DNA from: Candidatus Bathyarchaeia archaeon
Lineage (GTDB): Archaea; Thermoproteota; Bathyarchaeia; 40CM-2-53-6; CALIRQ01
Direction: 5' to 3'
Assembly (NCBI GenBank): GCA_038843675.1
Contig: JAWBRV010000009.1
Span: forward strand, 1-47,899
DNA length: 47,899 nucleotides
Shown here in pieces: positions 8,191 to 16,681 of this stretch. The notes beneath the pieces are model-generated. The model saw only the letters and a program-made list of their open reading frames with translations, was not told the DNA's origin and made no database searches. How positions within the stretch are numbered: position 1 is the first letter of the stretch; each line of letters begins with the position of its first letter. A program made the position numbers and the translations under genes.

Positions 8191-8224
8191 GGCATCCTCC
8201 CCTCGCTTAAAACAAGGCTCCAAG

Positions 8225-8237
8225 GCTTTAATAACCG
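8225..8237. promoter_or_regulatory. Shared TATA-like element between THEP1 and rnhB
   Basis: The stretch CTTTAATAACC (+) reads GGTTATTAAAG on the other strand. It therefore resembles a TATA box in both directions. It is placed about 25 bases before plausible transcription starts for the minus-strand THEP1 gene (near 8205) and the plus-strand rnhB gene (near 8258). Confidence 0.4.
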
Positions 8238-8280
8238 CGGCGCGAAACTTGTGGATGCCGATCGAAAAGGGATCGGGGGA

Positions 8281-8972
8281 TTGGCCATAAGGCTGACGAT
8301 AGCCGGGGCGGACGATTCCGGGAGAGGGCGGGAGGCCCCCCGATGGGCCCCGTGATAGGCCCCCTCGTGATCGCGGGCATAAGTATCGAGTTCCTCCATT
8401 CCAAGTGCGCCCCATGCCTCGCCAAATTGGGCGCCAAGGATTCCAAAGCGCTCCCACCGCGCTCGAGAGCGGCTTTGGCCGAGCTAATGGAAAGGGAGCG
8501 GGTCGGGATCAGCTATGCGGAGGCTTGGCCGGAGCTAATAGATGATTATGTGCTAAGGAAGGGGAAAACCGGCGGCTTGAACCGGTTGGAGGCCCTATTG
8601 ATGGCGAAGGTCATCGAGGAACTCGGGGCCGACTTGGCCTATGTGGATGCTTCCGATACGGATCCGGATAGGTTCAAGGCCTATTTGGAGGAGGGGCTCG
8701 GAGGCGGGATCGATCTCGTTTGCGAGCATCATGCGGATCGCAAATATCCGGTGGTTTCTGCGGCAAGCATCTTGGCGAAGGTCAGGAGGGATGAGGCGAT
8801 CGAGAGGCTAAAGGAGGAGTACGGAGATTTCGGCTCCGGATATGCATCGGATCCGAAGACCATATCCTTCCTGAGGTCTTGGTTGAGGGTCCATGGGGAG
8901 GTTCCGCCCATAGTTAGGAGGTCTTGGAGGACCGTGTGGAGGGCCTGTCAATGTAGGCTCGATGATCGATAA
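8281..8972 (+). CDS. rnhB: Ribonuclease HII, frameshifted near residue 20
   Basis: The enzyme removes RNA from RNA/DNA hybrids. A TTG at 8281, preceded by GGGGG, opens a frame encoding AIRLTIAGADDSGRG, the first catalytic motif. That frame hits a stop at 8341-8343+ after the motif. The rest of the enzyme, starting MGPVIGPLVIAG, is in another frame from 8343 to 8972. It keeps the other catalytic parts, YVDASDTD and HHADRKYPVVSAASILAKVRRDEA. The switch point is at or near a run of six C at 8336-8341; one C fewer restores one frame. Starting at 8343 would lose the essential first Asp. I read this as a sequencing or assembly indel or a recent mutation. The first motif has D-D where most families have D-E. 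Confidence 0.85.
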
Positions 8973-8988
8973 GGGCGGTGGGACGCCC

Positions 8989-9696
8989 TCAGGGTGGATT
9001 GAAGGTGGCCGAGATCATCATGTGATCCTTCTCGTATGGCTCTAGCCTAACGCGCTCAAGGATCCGAAAGCCCCTCTCCTCCAGGACCTCTATCTCTTGC
9101 CTATATACGCTCGATGGCGGCCTCGCGACATCCACGCTCCTAGATTTTATTGCGATTAAGGCCCCTCCATGCCTCCTCAAATATAAATCCGCGTTATCCG
9201 AGAGTATCCTAGCTTGATCGGCTTGCGCAACGTCGCAATATATGGAATCGAAGGTCATCCCCGGGAGCGCTGGATAATTCTCGGGAAACCTCGCATCGGC
9301 CAGGATCGGAAAAACGTTGCTCCTATGCGCGCAGACCTTGGCCATGAACTCCTTCATGACCCTCGGCGCGAATTCCACGCAATACAGTGAGCCCCCCTCG
9401 CCTATTATATCGCTGACGTGGCTCGCGGTCGTTCCAGCAGCGGATCCGAGATATAGGACGCGGGAGCCGGGCCTTATGGGCATAGCCCGCAACCCGTTCA
9501 ATATAGCCGCCGCGAGCTTGCTCCTGAAGGGATCCCATAGCCTATATTCCGCGGAGCCCACCCGAATCAACCTCTCCCCATAGACCGAAACGCCCGGGGA
9601 GAGGTTCTTAGTCGCTAGCCTCTCCGATCCATCCTCAAGCCTTACGAGGTAGACGCCTTCGAGCCTTTCGTGCGGGCGCACTCCTATCTCTTGCAC
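8989..9696 (-). CDS. flpA: Fibrillarin-like rRNA/tRNA 2'-O-methyltransferase
   Basis: The 235-aa methyltransferase subunit of archaeal box C/D RNPs. The N-terminus HERLEGVYLVRLEDG and YRLWDPFRSKLAAAI are typical of archaeal fibrillarin. The SAM fold shows VLYLGSAAGTTASHVSDI and later YCDVAQADQARIL, then the catalytic lysine in ALIAIKSRSVD. The gene follows nop5 with a 62-bp overlap, the classic archaeal nop5-flpA order. Ends 17 bp from rnhB, tail to tail. Confidence 0.96.
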   Translation of the reverse strand: MQEIGVRPHERLEGVYLVRLEDGSERLATKNLSPGVSVYGERLIRVGSAEYRLWDPFRSKLAAAILNGLRAMPIRPGSRVLYLGSAAGTTASHVSDIIGEGGSLYCVEFAPRVMKEFMAKVCAHRSNVFPILADARFPENYPALPGMTFDSIYCDVAQADQARILSDNADLYLRRHGGALIAIKSRSVDVARPPSSVYRQEIEVLEERGFRILERVRLEPYEKDHMMISATFNPP

Positions 9697-10864
9697 GGCC
9701 GATCCTCGCGGGCGGGGATGCGTACTTCTGCCTTATCTCCTCGATCCTCCTATTCAATCCTTCCTTGAGGGCCTCCCCCATGGGCTCCCCCCCGAAGGCA
9801 TCCAGCCTCGCGGCTATCGAGAGCTTCCCGGCCAAGGCCCTAGCGATCTTACCCCTTTGCCACCTCGGAGATTCGTGGATCGGGCCATATTGGAATATGA
9901 CCCCATGCTTTGGTGGCCTCGATCCGGTCCGGAGGGATCTGAAGAGGGCCTTCTCGGCACCCAAGACCTGGATCGTGCTCGCCGGCATCTTGGCCAAGCT
10001 CTCAAGGCCGCCCGCTAGCGATATGAGTCTAGCCGATAGGGATGGCCCAACTATGGCGCAGAGGTTCGGCGCGATCTTGGGCATGATCTCATCCAAATAC
10101 TTGGCCATCCTATCCCTTAGCTTGAACGCCTCCAATATGGCGGCGGAGAAATCCCTTATCCTCTCCAAATCCTCATCCCCTATGTCCGCTCCGACCGAAT
10201 TTTTAGCGAGTTCATCCAACCTCCTCGCCCTATCCTCTGGAAGACCCCTCTCGATGAGCCTCTCGAACTCGAAGTTCTCCCTTCGCCCGAGATCATGGAC
10301 GAGCCTAGCGTAGGTTTCGTGCTTCTCCACCTCTTTATCCAGCTCAGGGAAATGCAATCCGAACCATTCCCTCAGCCTCCCGGAGAAGAGGTTTATCGTC
10401 TTATCGAGATCGTCCATTGCCCTAACGATCTGGATCGCATAGACATCGCGCCTCCTGCCCGCCAATGCAAGTGATGCCCTAGCCATCTCCAGCATGACCT
10501 CCCGCGCGAAGCTCGAGTAGCCAGCCTCATCCGGGAACAGCCCCAGCTCCACGGCCATGGCCGGTAGCCTCGCCTTGAAGGCCTCCAAGGCCTTGGATTT
10601 GGCCTCGGCCCTAGCCGCTATGCCCAAGGCCCTCCTAGCGGCTTCGGCCAATGGCTCGCTCTCGAACACCATCGCATCGAATCCGCTCTTCCTCAGCCCC
10701 TCGAGGAAGCCTCTCAGCGGCCCCTCCAATCTCCCCTCCCCAGCCCCTCTCAGGATCTCCGAAACCGCCTTCGGGTCCTTTGGGAAGCCCTCCCGAGCTA
10801 TGACGTTTCCATCCCCATCGATCGCGAAGATCCCGATCGGGGTCAGTGAGATTATGCCCTCCAT
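9635..10864 (-). CDS. Nop5 (Nop56/58-like) box C/D RNP core protein
   Basis: A 409-aa scaffold protein that binds fibrillarin with its N-terminal domain and L7Ae-kink-turn RNA with its Nop domain. The N-terminus MEGIISLTPIGIFAIDGDGN is the usual start. A coiled-coil middle (GRRDVYAIQIVRAMDDLDKTINLFSGRLREWF...) precedes the Nop domain, with APNLCAIVGPSLSARLISLAGGLESLAKMPASTIQVLGAEKALFR split over about residues 260-320, and a basic Arg/Lys tail. The open frame extends to 11245, but residues upstream of the ATG at 10864 are antisense to pyrD and not Nop5-like. Confidence 0.95.
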   Translation of the reverse strand: MEGIISLTPIGIFAIDGDGNVIAREGFPKDPKAVSEILRGAGEGRLEGPLRGFLEGLRKSGFDAMVFESEPLAEAARRALGIAARAEAKSKALEAFKARLPAMAVELGLFPDEAGYSSFAREVMLEMARASLALAGRRRDVYAIQIVRAMDDLDKTINLFSGRLREWFGLHFPELDKEVEKHETYARLVHDLGRRENFEFERLIERGLPEDRARRLDELAKNSVGADIGDEDLERIRDFSAAILEAFKLRDRMAKYLDEIMPKIAPNLCAIVGPSLSARLISLAGGLESLAKMPASTIQVLGAEKALFRSLRTGSRPPKHGVIFQYGPIHESPRWQRGKIARALAGKLSIAARLDAFGGEPMGEALKEGLNRRIEEIRQKYASPPARIGRARDRSAPARKARRRLPRKA

Positions 10865-10952
10865 TCCAAGCACCAACGGCCCAACTGATTTATTCGGCGA
10901 TCTAAAATATAAGGGCCAATTTGGAAACGTAGGCCGATTGAGGCGTGGCGTC

Positions 10953-11858
10953 ATGGAGCTCTCCTCGGAGATCGCTGGTTTGAGGCTCAAATCCCCCCTC
11001 TTGCTCTCCTCGGGAATCTTGGGGCTGGATTGGAGGCTCATGAAAAGGGCGCTCGATTCGGGTGCCGCCGCCGTGATTACGAAATCGCTGACGCTGGCCC
11101 CGAGGAAGGGCTTCCCGAATCCCACCATAGTGGAGGTTAGGTGCGGGCTCTTGAACGCCATGGGCATACCGAACCCGGGAATCAAGGAGTTTTCCCCCGA
11201 GATCGGTAGGCTGAAGGGCCTCGGTGCGATCGTTATAGCCAGCATCGCGGGCGGATCTCCGGGGGATTATGCGGAGGCGGCCGGACTGGCGGAGGAGGCT
11301 GGGGCGGATGCGATCGAGGCGAACGTTTCATGCCCCCACGTCGGCGGCGTGGCCGATATAGGACAAGACCCAAGCGCTTTGAAGGGAGTTGTAGCCGAGA
11401 TGAAGGGGGCGCTCAGGGTCCCGCTCATAGTTAAGCTATCCCCCAACGTCACCGATATAGGCGGGATTGCTAAGGCCGCGGAGGATGCGGGCGCCGATGC
11501 CATATCGGCCATAAATACCGTCAAGGGGTTGGCCATAGACATATACGCCAAGAGGCCCATCCTATCCGCTGGGACGGGCGGGCTATCGGGGCCCGCCATA
11601 AAGCCGATAGCCCTGCGATGCGTCTATGAGATCAGGAGGGCCGTGGATCTGCCAATAATAGGATGCGGGGGGATATTGGATTGGGCCGATGCGATTGAGT
11701 TCCTGATGGCCGGGGCCAATGCGCTTGGGATCGGATCCGCCATATATTACAGGGATGTTTCGGTCTTCGGGGAAATATTGGAGGGCATGAAGCGGTTCAT
11801 GCGGGAAAACGGATATCGAAGCGTGAAGGAACTCATCGGGCTGGCCCATCGGGCTTGA
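10953..11858 (+). CDS. pyrD: Dihydroorotate dehydrogenase, class 1B type
   Basis: A FMN enzyme of 301 aa that oxidises dihydroorotate to orotate in pyrimidine synthesis. A TIM barrel: N-terminal SPLLLSSGILG, TKSLTLAPRKGFPNPT, the active-site Cys in EANVSCPHVGG (class 1B uses Cys as base), KLSPNVTDI, SAINTV, and the phosphate-binding GCGGI with LMAGANALGIGSA. Class 1B enzymes normally pair with a PyrK electron-transfer subunit, which is not in this window. The frame runs upstream to 10557 inside nop5; the ATG at 10953 gives the normal start. Confidence 0.94.
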   Translation: MELSSEIAGLRLKSPLLLSSGILGLDWRLMKRALDSGAAAVITKSLTLAPRKGFPNPTIVEVRCGLLNAMGIPNPGIKEFSPEIGRLKGLGAIVIASIAGGSPGDYAEAAGLAEEAGADAIEANVSCPHVGGVADIGQDPSALKGVVAEMKGALRVPLIVKLSPNVTDIGGIAKAAEDAGADAISAINTVKGLAIDIYAKRPILSAGTGGLSGPAIKPIALRCVYEIRRAVDLPIIGCGGILDWADAIEFLMAGANALGIGSAIYYRDVSVFGEILEGMKRFMRENGYRSVKELIGLAHRA

Positions 11859-11936
11859 TCCAAGGCACGATCGCCGGACCCATCTCCATTCGTTCGCAAG
11901 GACTAGTAAGGCTTTGACATGGGCCTTCCACGGGCC

Positions 11937-12398
11937 CTAGAACGCCTCCGGCCACCTCTTGTATATCGCGTATAGGATCGCCAACTGCACCGGTATGATC
12001 ACCAAGGCCCTCACCAAGATCGTTGCGAAGGCCGATTCGAAGGAAGGGAAGAAGCCCATTTGCCAAGATGTGGCGGCGGCCACTGCATAGCCAACGATAG
12101 TGGCCAATGCGCTCAGCCACTTGAGCCTCTTGGCCAACAAGCCAACCAAGAAGTAAGCAGAGGAAAAGGCCGGAATGTCTATCAAGGGGACCTTGGCCGG
12201 CAGGCCCGCGAGGATCCCGATCATCATTCCCCCGATCGGTCCCGAGAGCGCCGCCCCAACGACGCCCGGCAAGCCCCTTAGGTCGATCACAAATGGTCCA
12301 CCGATCGGTATCGCCAGCTGCATCGCCCTCAGGAGGAAAGCCAATCCTCCAAAAACAGCGCAATAGGCCAGCTGCCTTGAGGAGAGCGATGTCCCCAT
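11937..12398 (-). CDS. ECF-type transporter S-component (substrate unknown)
   Basis: An integral membrane protein of about 153 aa with five or six hydrophobic helices. The long Gly/Pro-rich loop-helix region (PFVIDLRGLPGVVGAALSGP then IGGMMIGILAG) resembles the substrate-binding subunits of energy-coupling-factor vitamin transporters. No ATPase or T-component is in the window, so it would use shared components from elsewhere. The ATG at 12398 or the TTG at 12404 can serve as start. A TATA-like TTTTAAAA at about 12434-12444 gives either a very short leader. Substrate not predictable. Confidence 0.7.
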   Translation of the reverse strand: MGTSLSSRQLAYCAVFGGLAFLLRAMQLAIPIGGPFVIDLRGLPGVVGAALSGPIGGMMIGILAGLPAKVPLIDIPAFSSAYFLVGLLAKRLKWLSALATIVGYAVAAATSWQMGFFPSFESAFATILVRALVIIPVQLAILYAIYKRWPEAF

Positions 12399-12470
12399 TT
12401 CCAAGTCCCAAGGTTGTGTAGGAGAATGTCTCCATTTTTAAAATTTGCGAGCGCCTTCTCCCCCTTCGCG

Positions 12471-13886
12471 CTAAGCGACGCGGTGGGTTAGCTCGTTCGC
12501 AGCCGATGCCCCCTCGAACCTCTTCAATACGAATTTGGTATTCGTGCCGACGATCCCCTTAACCTCCCTTATGGATTCCAAACATTCGTTAAGCTCGGCC
12601 ATCGATCCCGCGATCAATTCAACCTCTATATCGTAATCCCCGCTCACCTCATAAACCTTGAGGACGCCCTTGATTGCCCCGATCTTCCTCGCGACGCTCG
12701 ATGTATATACATTTGACTCGCATTTCACGGAGATCAGGGCCTCGATTGACTCGGGTATCACGGGCTTGAGCCTCCTCCCAGATACCCTCTCCGCCAGCTC
12801 CAATAGGTCCGCATCCCTATATCTCGTAATGGTCGGCCTGCTCTTTATGGCCTCGAGGATCTTCGATATCTGATCCTCGCTCAGCTTCACTCCGAGCCGC
12901 TCCAGCCTCGCTCTTATGACGCTCTTCCCCGCGTATTTGTCAACGACCAACTCTCTAGTCCTAGCGATCAGCTCTGGAGGGAATCCCTCATAGATGGAGG
13001 GATTTATTATAACGGCGGCAGTATGAACCCCGGCCTTATGGGAGAAGGCGTTGTCGCCAACTAGTGGTGCATGAGGGGGCAGGAAGATGCCGCTATAGCG
13101 CTCGACGAGCATCGAGAGGGGCTTTAGGCCGCTCAATTTCACCGTATCGATCCCATAATGGATCTTCAGGGCTGCAGCCACCTCTTGGAGGGAGGCTATG
13201 CCAGCCCTCTCGCCGAGGCCGTTGACGGTCACGTCGATTATCTTGGCCCCTCCCTCCATCGCCGCGAGGGAATTGGCGACTGCCATCCCGAGGTCGTTGT
13301 GGCAATGGGTTTCGAAAACCGCGTTCAAGGATTTGGATAGATCCTCGTAAAGGGCCTTGATCCTCCCCGGCGTCATAATGCCCACCGTATCCGCTATGCT
13401 GAGCCTATCCGCCCCTGCCTCCAAAGCGGAATTGAAGAGCTCCTTCAGGAAAGCGGGGTCGGCCCTCGTCCCGTCCTCGGCGGTGAACCTGACCTTTAGG
13501 CCATGGTCCTTCGCATATTTGACCGTTTCGTAGGCCAATTCCAAAGCGCGCTCCCTGCTGATCCGCAATTGTTGCTTTAGCCTCGTATCCGTGGCCCCTA
13601 AGAATATGCCAACGCTATCAACCCCACAATCTATCGCCTCCTGTATATCCGGTATCGAGGCCCTAGCGTGTCCCATGACCTCCGCCCCGAGGCCTAGCTC
13701 GCTTATCTTCTTCATCGCCTCCTTCACATCCCTCGATACGACCGGGTTTCCGGATTCTATTATATCGACGCCTATCTCATCGAGCCTCTGGGCTATCTCC
13801 AGCTTCTGTTCGATAGAGAAGGAAACTCCGGGCGTTTGCTCCCCCTCCCTTAGGGTGGAATCCAATATCATTACTTTTTTCTCCAT
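12471..13886 (-). CDS. Homocitrate synthase-type enzyme with C-terminal RAM domain
   Basis: A DRE-TIM acyltransferase of 471 aa. The N-terminal TIM barrel begins [18 protein letters not shown], and the metal-binding motif is [20 protein letters not shown] follows. After the communication region, the last 80 or so residues (about 390-460) look like an Lrp/AsnC RAM ligand-binding domain ([20 protein letters not shown]). Family knowledge: archaeal homocitrate synthases of the LysW-type lysine pathway carry such a RAM domain for lysine feedback. Isopropylmalate or citramalate synthase are the alternatives; ESGNP in place of the LeuA EAGFP favours homocitrate. The ATG at 13886 fits a TATA box at 13919-13929 better than the ATG at 13904. 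Confidence 0.75.
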   Translation of the reverse strand: MEKKVMILDSTLREGEQTPGVSFSIEQKLEIAQRLDEIGVDIIESGNPVVSRDVKEAMKKISELGLGAEVMGHARASIPDIQEAIDCGVDSVGIFLGATDTRLKQQLRISRERALELAYETVKYAKDHGLKVRFTAEDGTRADPAFLKELFNSALEAGADRLSIADTVGIMTPGRIKALYEDLSKSLNAVFETHCHNDLGMAVANSLAAMEGGAKIIDVTVNGLGERAGIASLQEVAAALKIHYGIDTVKLSGLKPLSMLVERYSGIFLPPHAPLVGDNAFSHKAGVHTAAVIINPSIYEGFPPELIARTRELVVDKYAGKSVIRARLERLGVKLSEDQISKILEAIKSRPTITRYRDADLLELAERVSGRRLKPVIPESIEALISVKCESNVYTSSVARKIGAIKGVLKVYEVSGDYDIEVELIAGSMAELNECLESIREVKGIVGTNTKFVLKRFEGASAANELTHRVA

Positions 13887-13918
13887 ATGGCCGCGCCTTC
13901 TCATGCAAAAATCGTACT

Positions 13919-13929
13919 TTAATATAAAT
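13919..13929 (-). promoter_or_regulatory. TATA box of the homocitrate synthase gene
   Basis: On the minus strand the sequence is TTTATATTAAA with an A/T-rich surround. It places transcription start near 13897, about ten bases before the ATG at 13886. This supports choosing that start over the upstream ATG at 13904. Confidence 0.55.
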
Positions 13930-14015
13930 ATTTCGTATTTTTTATTTGAAAATCGTAAAAATAGGCTCGTTTCGAATGCTGATGCCGAACTGGTCGATGG
14001 CCCTAGGCATTTGGA

Positions 14016-14474
14016 TTATATGATCTCTATCGATTCCGGGCGGATCTCAATCAAAGAGCCGCCCGGGGATAGGCAGAAAAGGGCATATTCAAGAGTTTTG
14101 GAATCGAGGACCATCGAAATGATATGGGGGTAAAACTGCGCCAATCTGAGGTGCGTTTGGAGATCGACGTCCGACATGAATACGCCTTGGCCCACATGGG
14201 AATGATACCAGCCGATTATCCGTCCTTGGATGTTGCCGGATAATATGCCATCCGCCACCCTTGCCAAGAACTCCGAGGAGAGGACGGAGTGATATTTCCA
14301 ATCCCCATCCGAATCCCCCCGTATTGCGCTTGTTATCCAAAGCGTGTTGCCATGCAACCATCCCATCAAAAGGCCTATCCGCTCGAAAGGGGCTTTCACG
14401 TGATCGAATATGGCAGCGAGGGCCGATCGATTGAACCTTATGTTTAATGGATAACTCGTCCAGCCCGTCCCCAT
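14016..14474 (-). CDS. JAMM/MPN+ metalloprotease (Rpn11-like)
   Basis: A 152-aa stand-alone JAB1/MPN domain. The full JAMM zinc motif is present: E31 in FERIGLLMG, then H91-S-H93-x7-S101-x2-D104 in WYHSHVGQGVFMSDVD. The stretch IGWYHSHVGQG...SDVDLQT is closer in look to proteasomal Rpn11 and eukaryotic-like archaeal JAMM proteins than to bacterial RadC. Family knowledge: archaeal JAMM enzymes remove ubiquitin-like (SAMP or Ub) modifiers or trim sulfur carriers. No ubiquitin-like, E1 or E2 gene is in the window, so the substrate is unknown. It stands alone, divergent from thyX. Confidence 0.88.
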   Translation of the reverse strand: MGTGWTSYPLNIRFNRSALAAIFDHVKAPFERIGLLMGWLHGNTLWITSAIRGDSDGDWKYHSVLSSEFLARVADGILSGNIQGRIIGWYHSHVGQGVFMSDVDLQTHLRLAQFYPHIISMVLDSKTLEYALFCLSPGGSLIEIRPESIEII

Positions 14475-14568
14475 ACGCCCCTCCTGCTCGGGGTTATCTC
14501 GCTGGGTTATAGTTTTTTATGAGCCAGAGTGGCTTAAACTCAGGGGTCCCATAGGCGGCGATTTACCA

Positions 14569-15249
14569 ATGGAAGTCAAATTGTTGAGCCATACGCCGGA
14601 TCCGGAGGGATTGATAGCCCTAGCCGCCAGATCCTGCGTATCCAAGAGGAGCGCCCATGAACTCTCCTCCGAGCCCAAGGAGGCCCTTAGGAGGAGCTTG
14701 AGCAGGGTCTTGGAATCGGGCCATGAATCGGTTATCGAGCATGCTTATTTCACCTTCAGCATAAAGGGCATCTCCAGAGCTTGCACCCATCAGCTCGTTA
14801 GGCATAGGATCGCCTCCTATTCCCAACAGAGCCAAAGATATGTGGACCTCCGGGGGGCTGGGTTCGTTATCCCGGAGAGCATCCGAAGGAGCGAGGAAGC
14901 CTTGAAGGCCTTCGAGGCCGCAATGAAAAGCTCGGCGGAGGCATATTCCAAGCTATTGGAGCTCGGGATCCCGCCCGAGGATGCTAGGTTCGTCCTCCCG
15001 AACGCCACGGCCACGAACATAGTGGTCACCATGAACGCTCGAGAATTGCTCCATTTCTTCGGCCTCAGATGTTGCCTTAAAGCCCAATGGGAGATAAGGG
15101 CCTTGGCGCAAGCCATGCTGGAGCTCGTGAGGGGCGTGGCGCCAACGATCTTCGAGAGGGCTGGGCCCTATTGCCTCTCCAAGGGCATCTGCTTCGAAGG
15201 GGACCGCGAGTGCCCGTTTTATGAAAGATATATCCTCAAGAGGGGTTGA
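14569..15249 (+). CDS. thyX: Flavin-dependent thymidylate synthase
   Basis: A 226-aa FAD enzyme that makes dTMP from dUMP with methylene-tetrahydrofolate or a related pterin as methyl donor. The ThyX signature RHRIASYSQQSQRY is at about residue 80. Other family blocks are VIEHAYFTFSIKGISRACTHQLVRH and LRCCLKAQWEIR. Length is normal. ATG at 14569; a TATA-like CTTAAAC lies near 14533. Convergent with cysS, 12 bp apart. Confidence 0.96.
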   Translation: MEVKLLSHTPDPEGLIALAARSCVSKRSAHELSSEPKEALRRSLSRVLESGHESVIEHAYFTFSIKGISRACTHQLVRHRIASYSQQSQRYVDLRGAGFVIPESIRRSEEALKAFEAAMKSSAEAYSKLLELGIPPEDARFVLPNATATNIVVTMNARELLHFFGLRCCLKAQWEIRALAQAMLELVRGVAPTIFERAGPYCLSKGICFEGDRECPFYERYILKRG

Positions 15250-15261
15250 TCGATCGATACC

Positions 15262-16677
15262 CTACGCTTCGATCCTCCATATGGTCCCTCTTTGGGAATC
15301 CTCCAAGACGATCCCGAGGGACTTCAACCTAGCCCTTATGTTGTCGGCGGTATCCCAATCGCCCCTCCTCCTAGCAGCATCCCTAATATCCAATATAATG
15401 CGGATCAGCCCATCCACCAAGGCCCCGGGGGCCTCATCCTCGGAGAAGACCCCAAGGATCCTAGAGAACTTATCGAATGCCGACTTGGCCCTGGATATCA
15501 CGACCTTATTGACTTCCCCGGCCATGTATTTCTCCAGCTCCCTGCATAGCGATATCACCGCGGCGATCGCCTCCGGCGTATTGAAGTCGTCATCCATCGC
15601 CTCCATGAACTCCCGCTCATTCTCCTCTATCTTCCTAATCATCTCCTCATCCCTAGGGCTGGCCTCGCCCTCGTTGGGCTCGATCGATCTCATCTTGGCC
15701 AAGAGGGAGCGAACCCTGTCCCTGATTGCCTTGGCCTGCTCCAAGCCCCTTTCATCGAAGTCGATGGGGCTCCTATAATGGCTCATCGCGTAGAATATCC
15801 TAAGGGCCTCCCAACCCCATCTCTCGAGCGCCTCCCTAATGGTTATGTAATTCTTCAAGGACTTCGCCATCTTCTCCCCCTTGATCATTAGGATCCCCGT
15901 ATGAACCCAATATTTCACGAAGGGCTTCTTACCGGAGAAGGCCTCGGCTTGGGCTATCTCGGCCTCGTGATGTGGGAAGACCAGCTCTATTGCCCCGCCG
16001 TGTATATCGTATTGGGGTCCGAAATAGGTGTGCGATATGGCCGTGTCCTCTATATGCCACCCCGGCCTGCCCTTCCCCCAAGGGCTATCCCAGCACGGCT
16101 CCCCGGGCTTGGCGGGCTTCCAGAGCGCGAAGTCCGCGGGATCGCGCTTCTTTGGGCTCGGCTCTATCCTATGCCGCTTGAGGTCCTCCAAGTTCTGCCT
16201 CGATAATTTCCCATAATCCGGGAATTTTGAAATATCGAAGTATACCTCCCCATCCACTTCATAGGCGTAACCCTTATCCAAGAGGACCGAGATCTGCTCT
16301 ATGATCTCCCGGATGTGCTCCGATGCCTTCGCGAAGAGGTTCACGCTGTTTATCCTGAGGGCGGCCATGTCTTTATAAAACTCCTCCGTGTACCTCCTCG
16401 AGAGCTCCAATGGATCCACGCCCTCCTCCTTGGCCCTCGCGATGATCTTATCATCCACGTCCGTTATGTTCATCAGGAAGAACAGGCTATATCCCTTGAA
16501 CCTCAGGTATCTGGCCATAATATCGTACATGACGTATGTCCTAGCGTGTCCTATATGAGCCATATCGTATACGGTGGGACCGCATACGAACATCTTGACC
16601 CTGTTCCCATTGATCGGGATGAACTCCTCCTTCTCCCGCGACATCGTATTATATATCTTCAATGAGTTGCGCCCCAA
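15262..16677 (-). CDS. cysS: Cysteinyl-tRNA synthetase
   Basis: A class I synthetase of 471 aa. The zinc site starts with C in FVCGPTVYD, with further ligands in GEPCWDSPWG and FPHHEAEIAQ. The HIGH motif is HIGH in MAHIGHARTYV. The KMSKS loop is KMAKS in GEKMAKSLKN. The C-terminal helical anticodon domain is complete. The start is a TTG at 16677, which gives the usual LKIYNT N-terminus. It follows the adenosine-specific kinase gene with a 4-bp gap, so the two are translated from one message. Confidence 0.96.
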   Translation of the reverse strand: MGRNSLKIYNTMSREKEEFIPINGNRVKMFVCGPTVYDMAHIGHARTYVMYDIMARYLRFKGYSLFFLMNITDVDDKIIARAKEEGVDPLELSRRYTEEFYKDMAALRINSVNLFAKASEHIREIIEQISVLLDKGYAYEVDGEVYFDISKFPDYGKLSRQNLEDLKRHRIEPSPKKRDPADFALWKPAKPGEPCWDSPWGKGRPGWHIEDTAISHTYFGPQYDIHGGAIELVFPHHEAEIAQAEAFSGKKPFVKYWVHTGILMIKGEKMAKSLKNYITIREALERWGWEALRIFYAMSHYRSPIDFDERGLEQAKAIRDRVRSLLAKMRSIEPNEGEASPRDEEMIRKIEENEREFMEAMDDDFNTPEAIAAVISLCRELEKYMAGEVNKVVISRAKSAFDKFSRILGVFSEDEAPGALVDGLIRIILDIRDAARRRGDWDTADNIRARLKSLGIVLEDSQRGTIWRIEA

Positions 16678-16681
16678 GGGG

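Noticed and set aside
8191-8457. Upstream extension of THEP1
   Set aside because: It is antisense to rnhB, including its catalytic motif, and lies upstream of the Walker A region without THEP1 features.
10557-10952. Upstream extension of pyrD
   Set aside because: It is antisense to nop5 and has no PyrD similarity; the ATG at 10953 gives the complete enzyme.
10865-11245. Upstream extension of nop5
   Set aside because: Antisense to pyrD. The ATG at 10864 gives the standard N-terminus.
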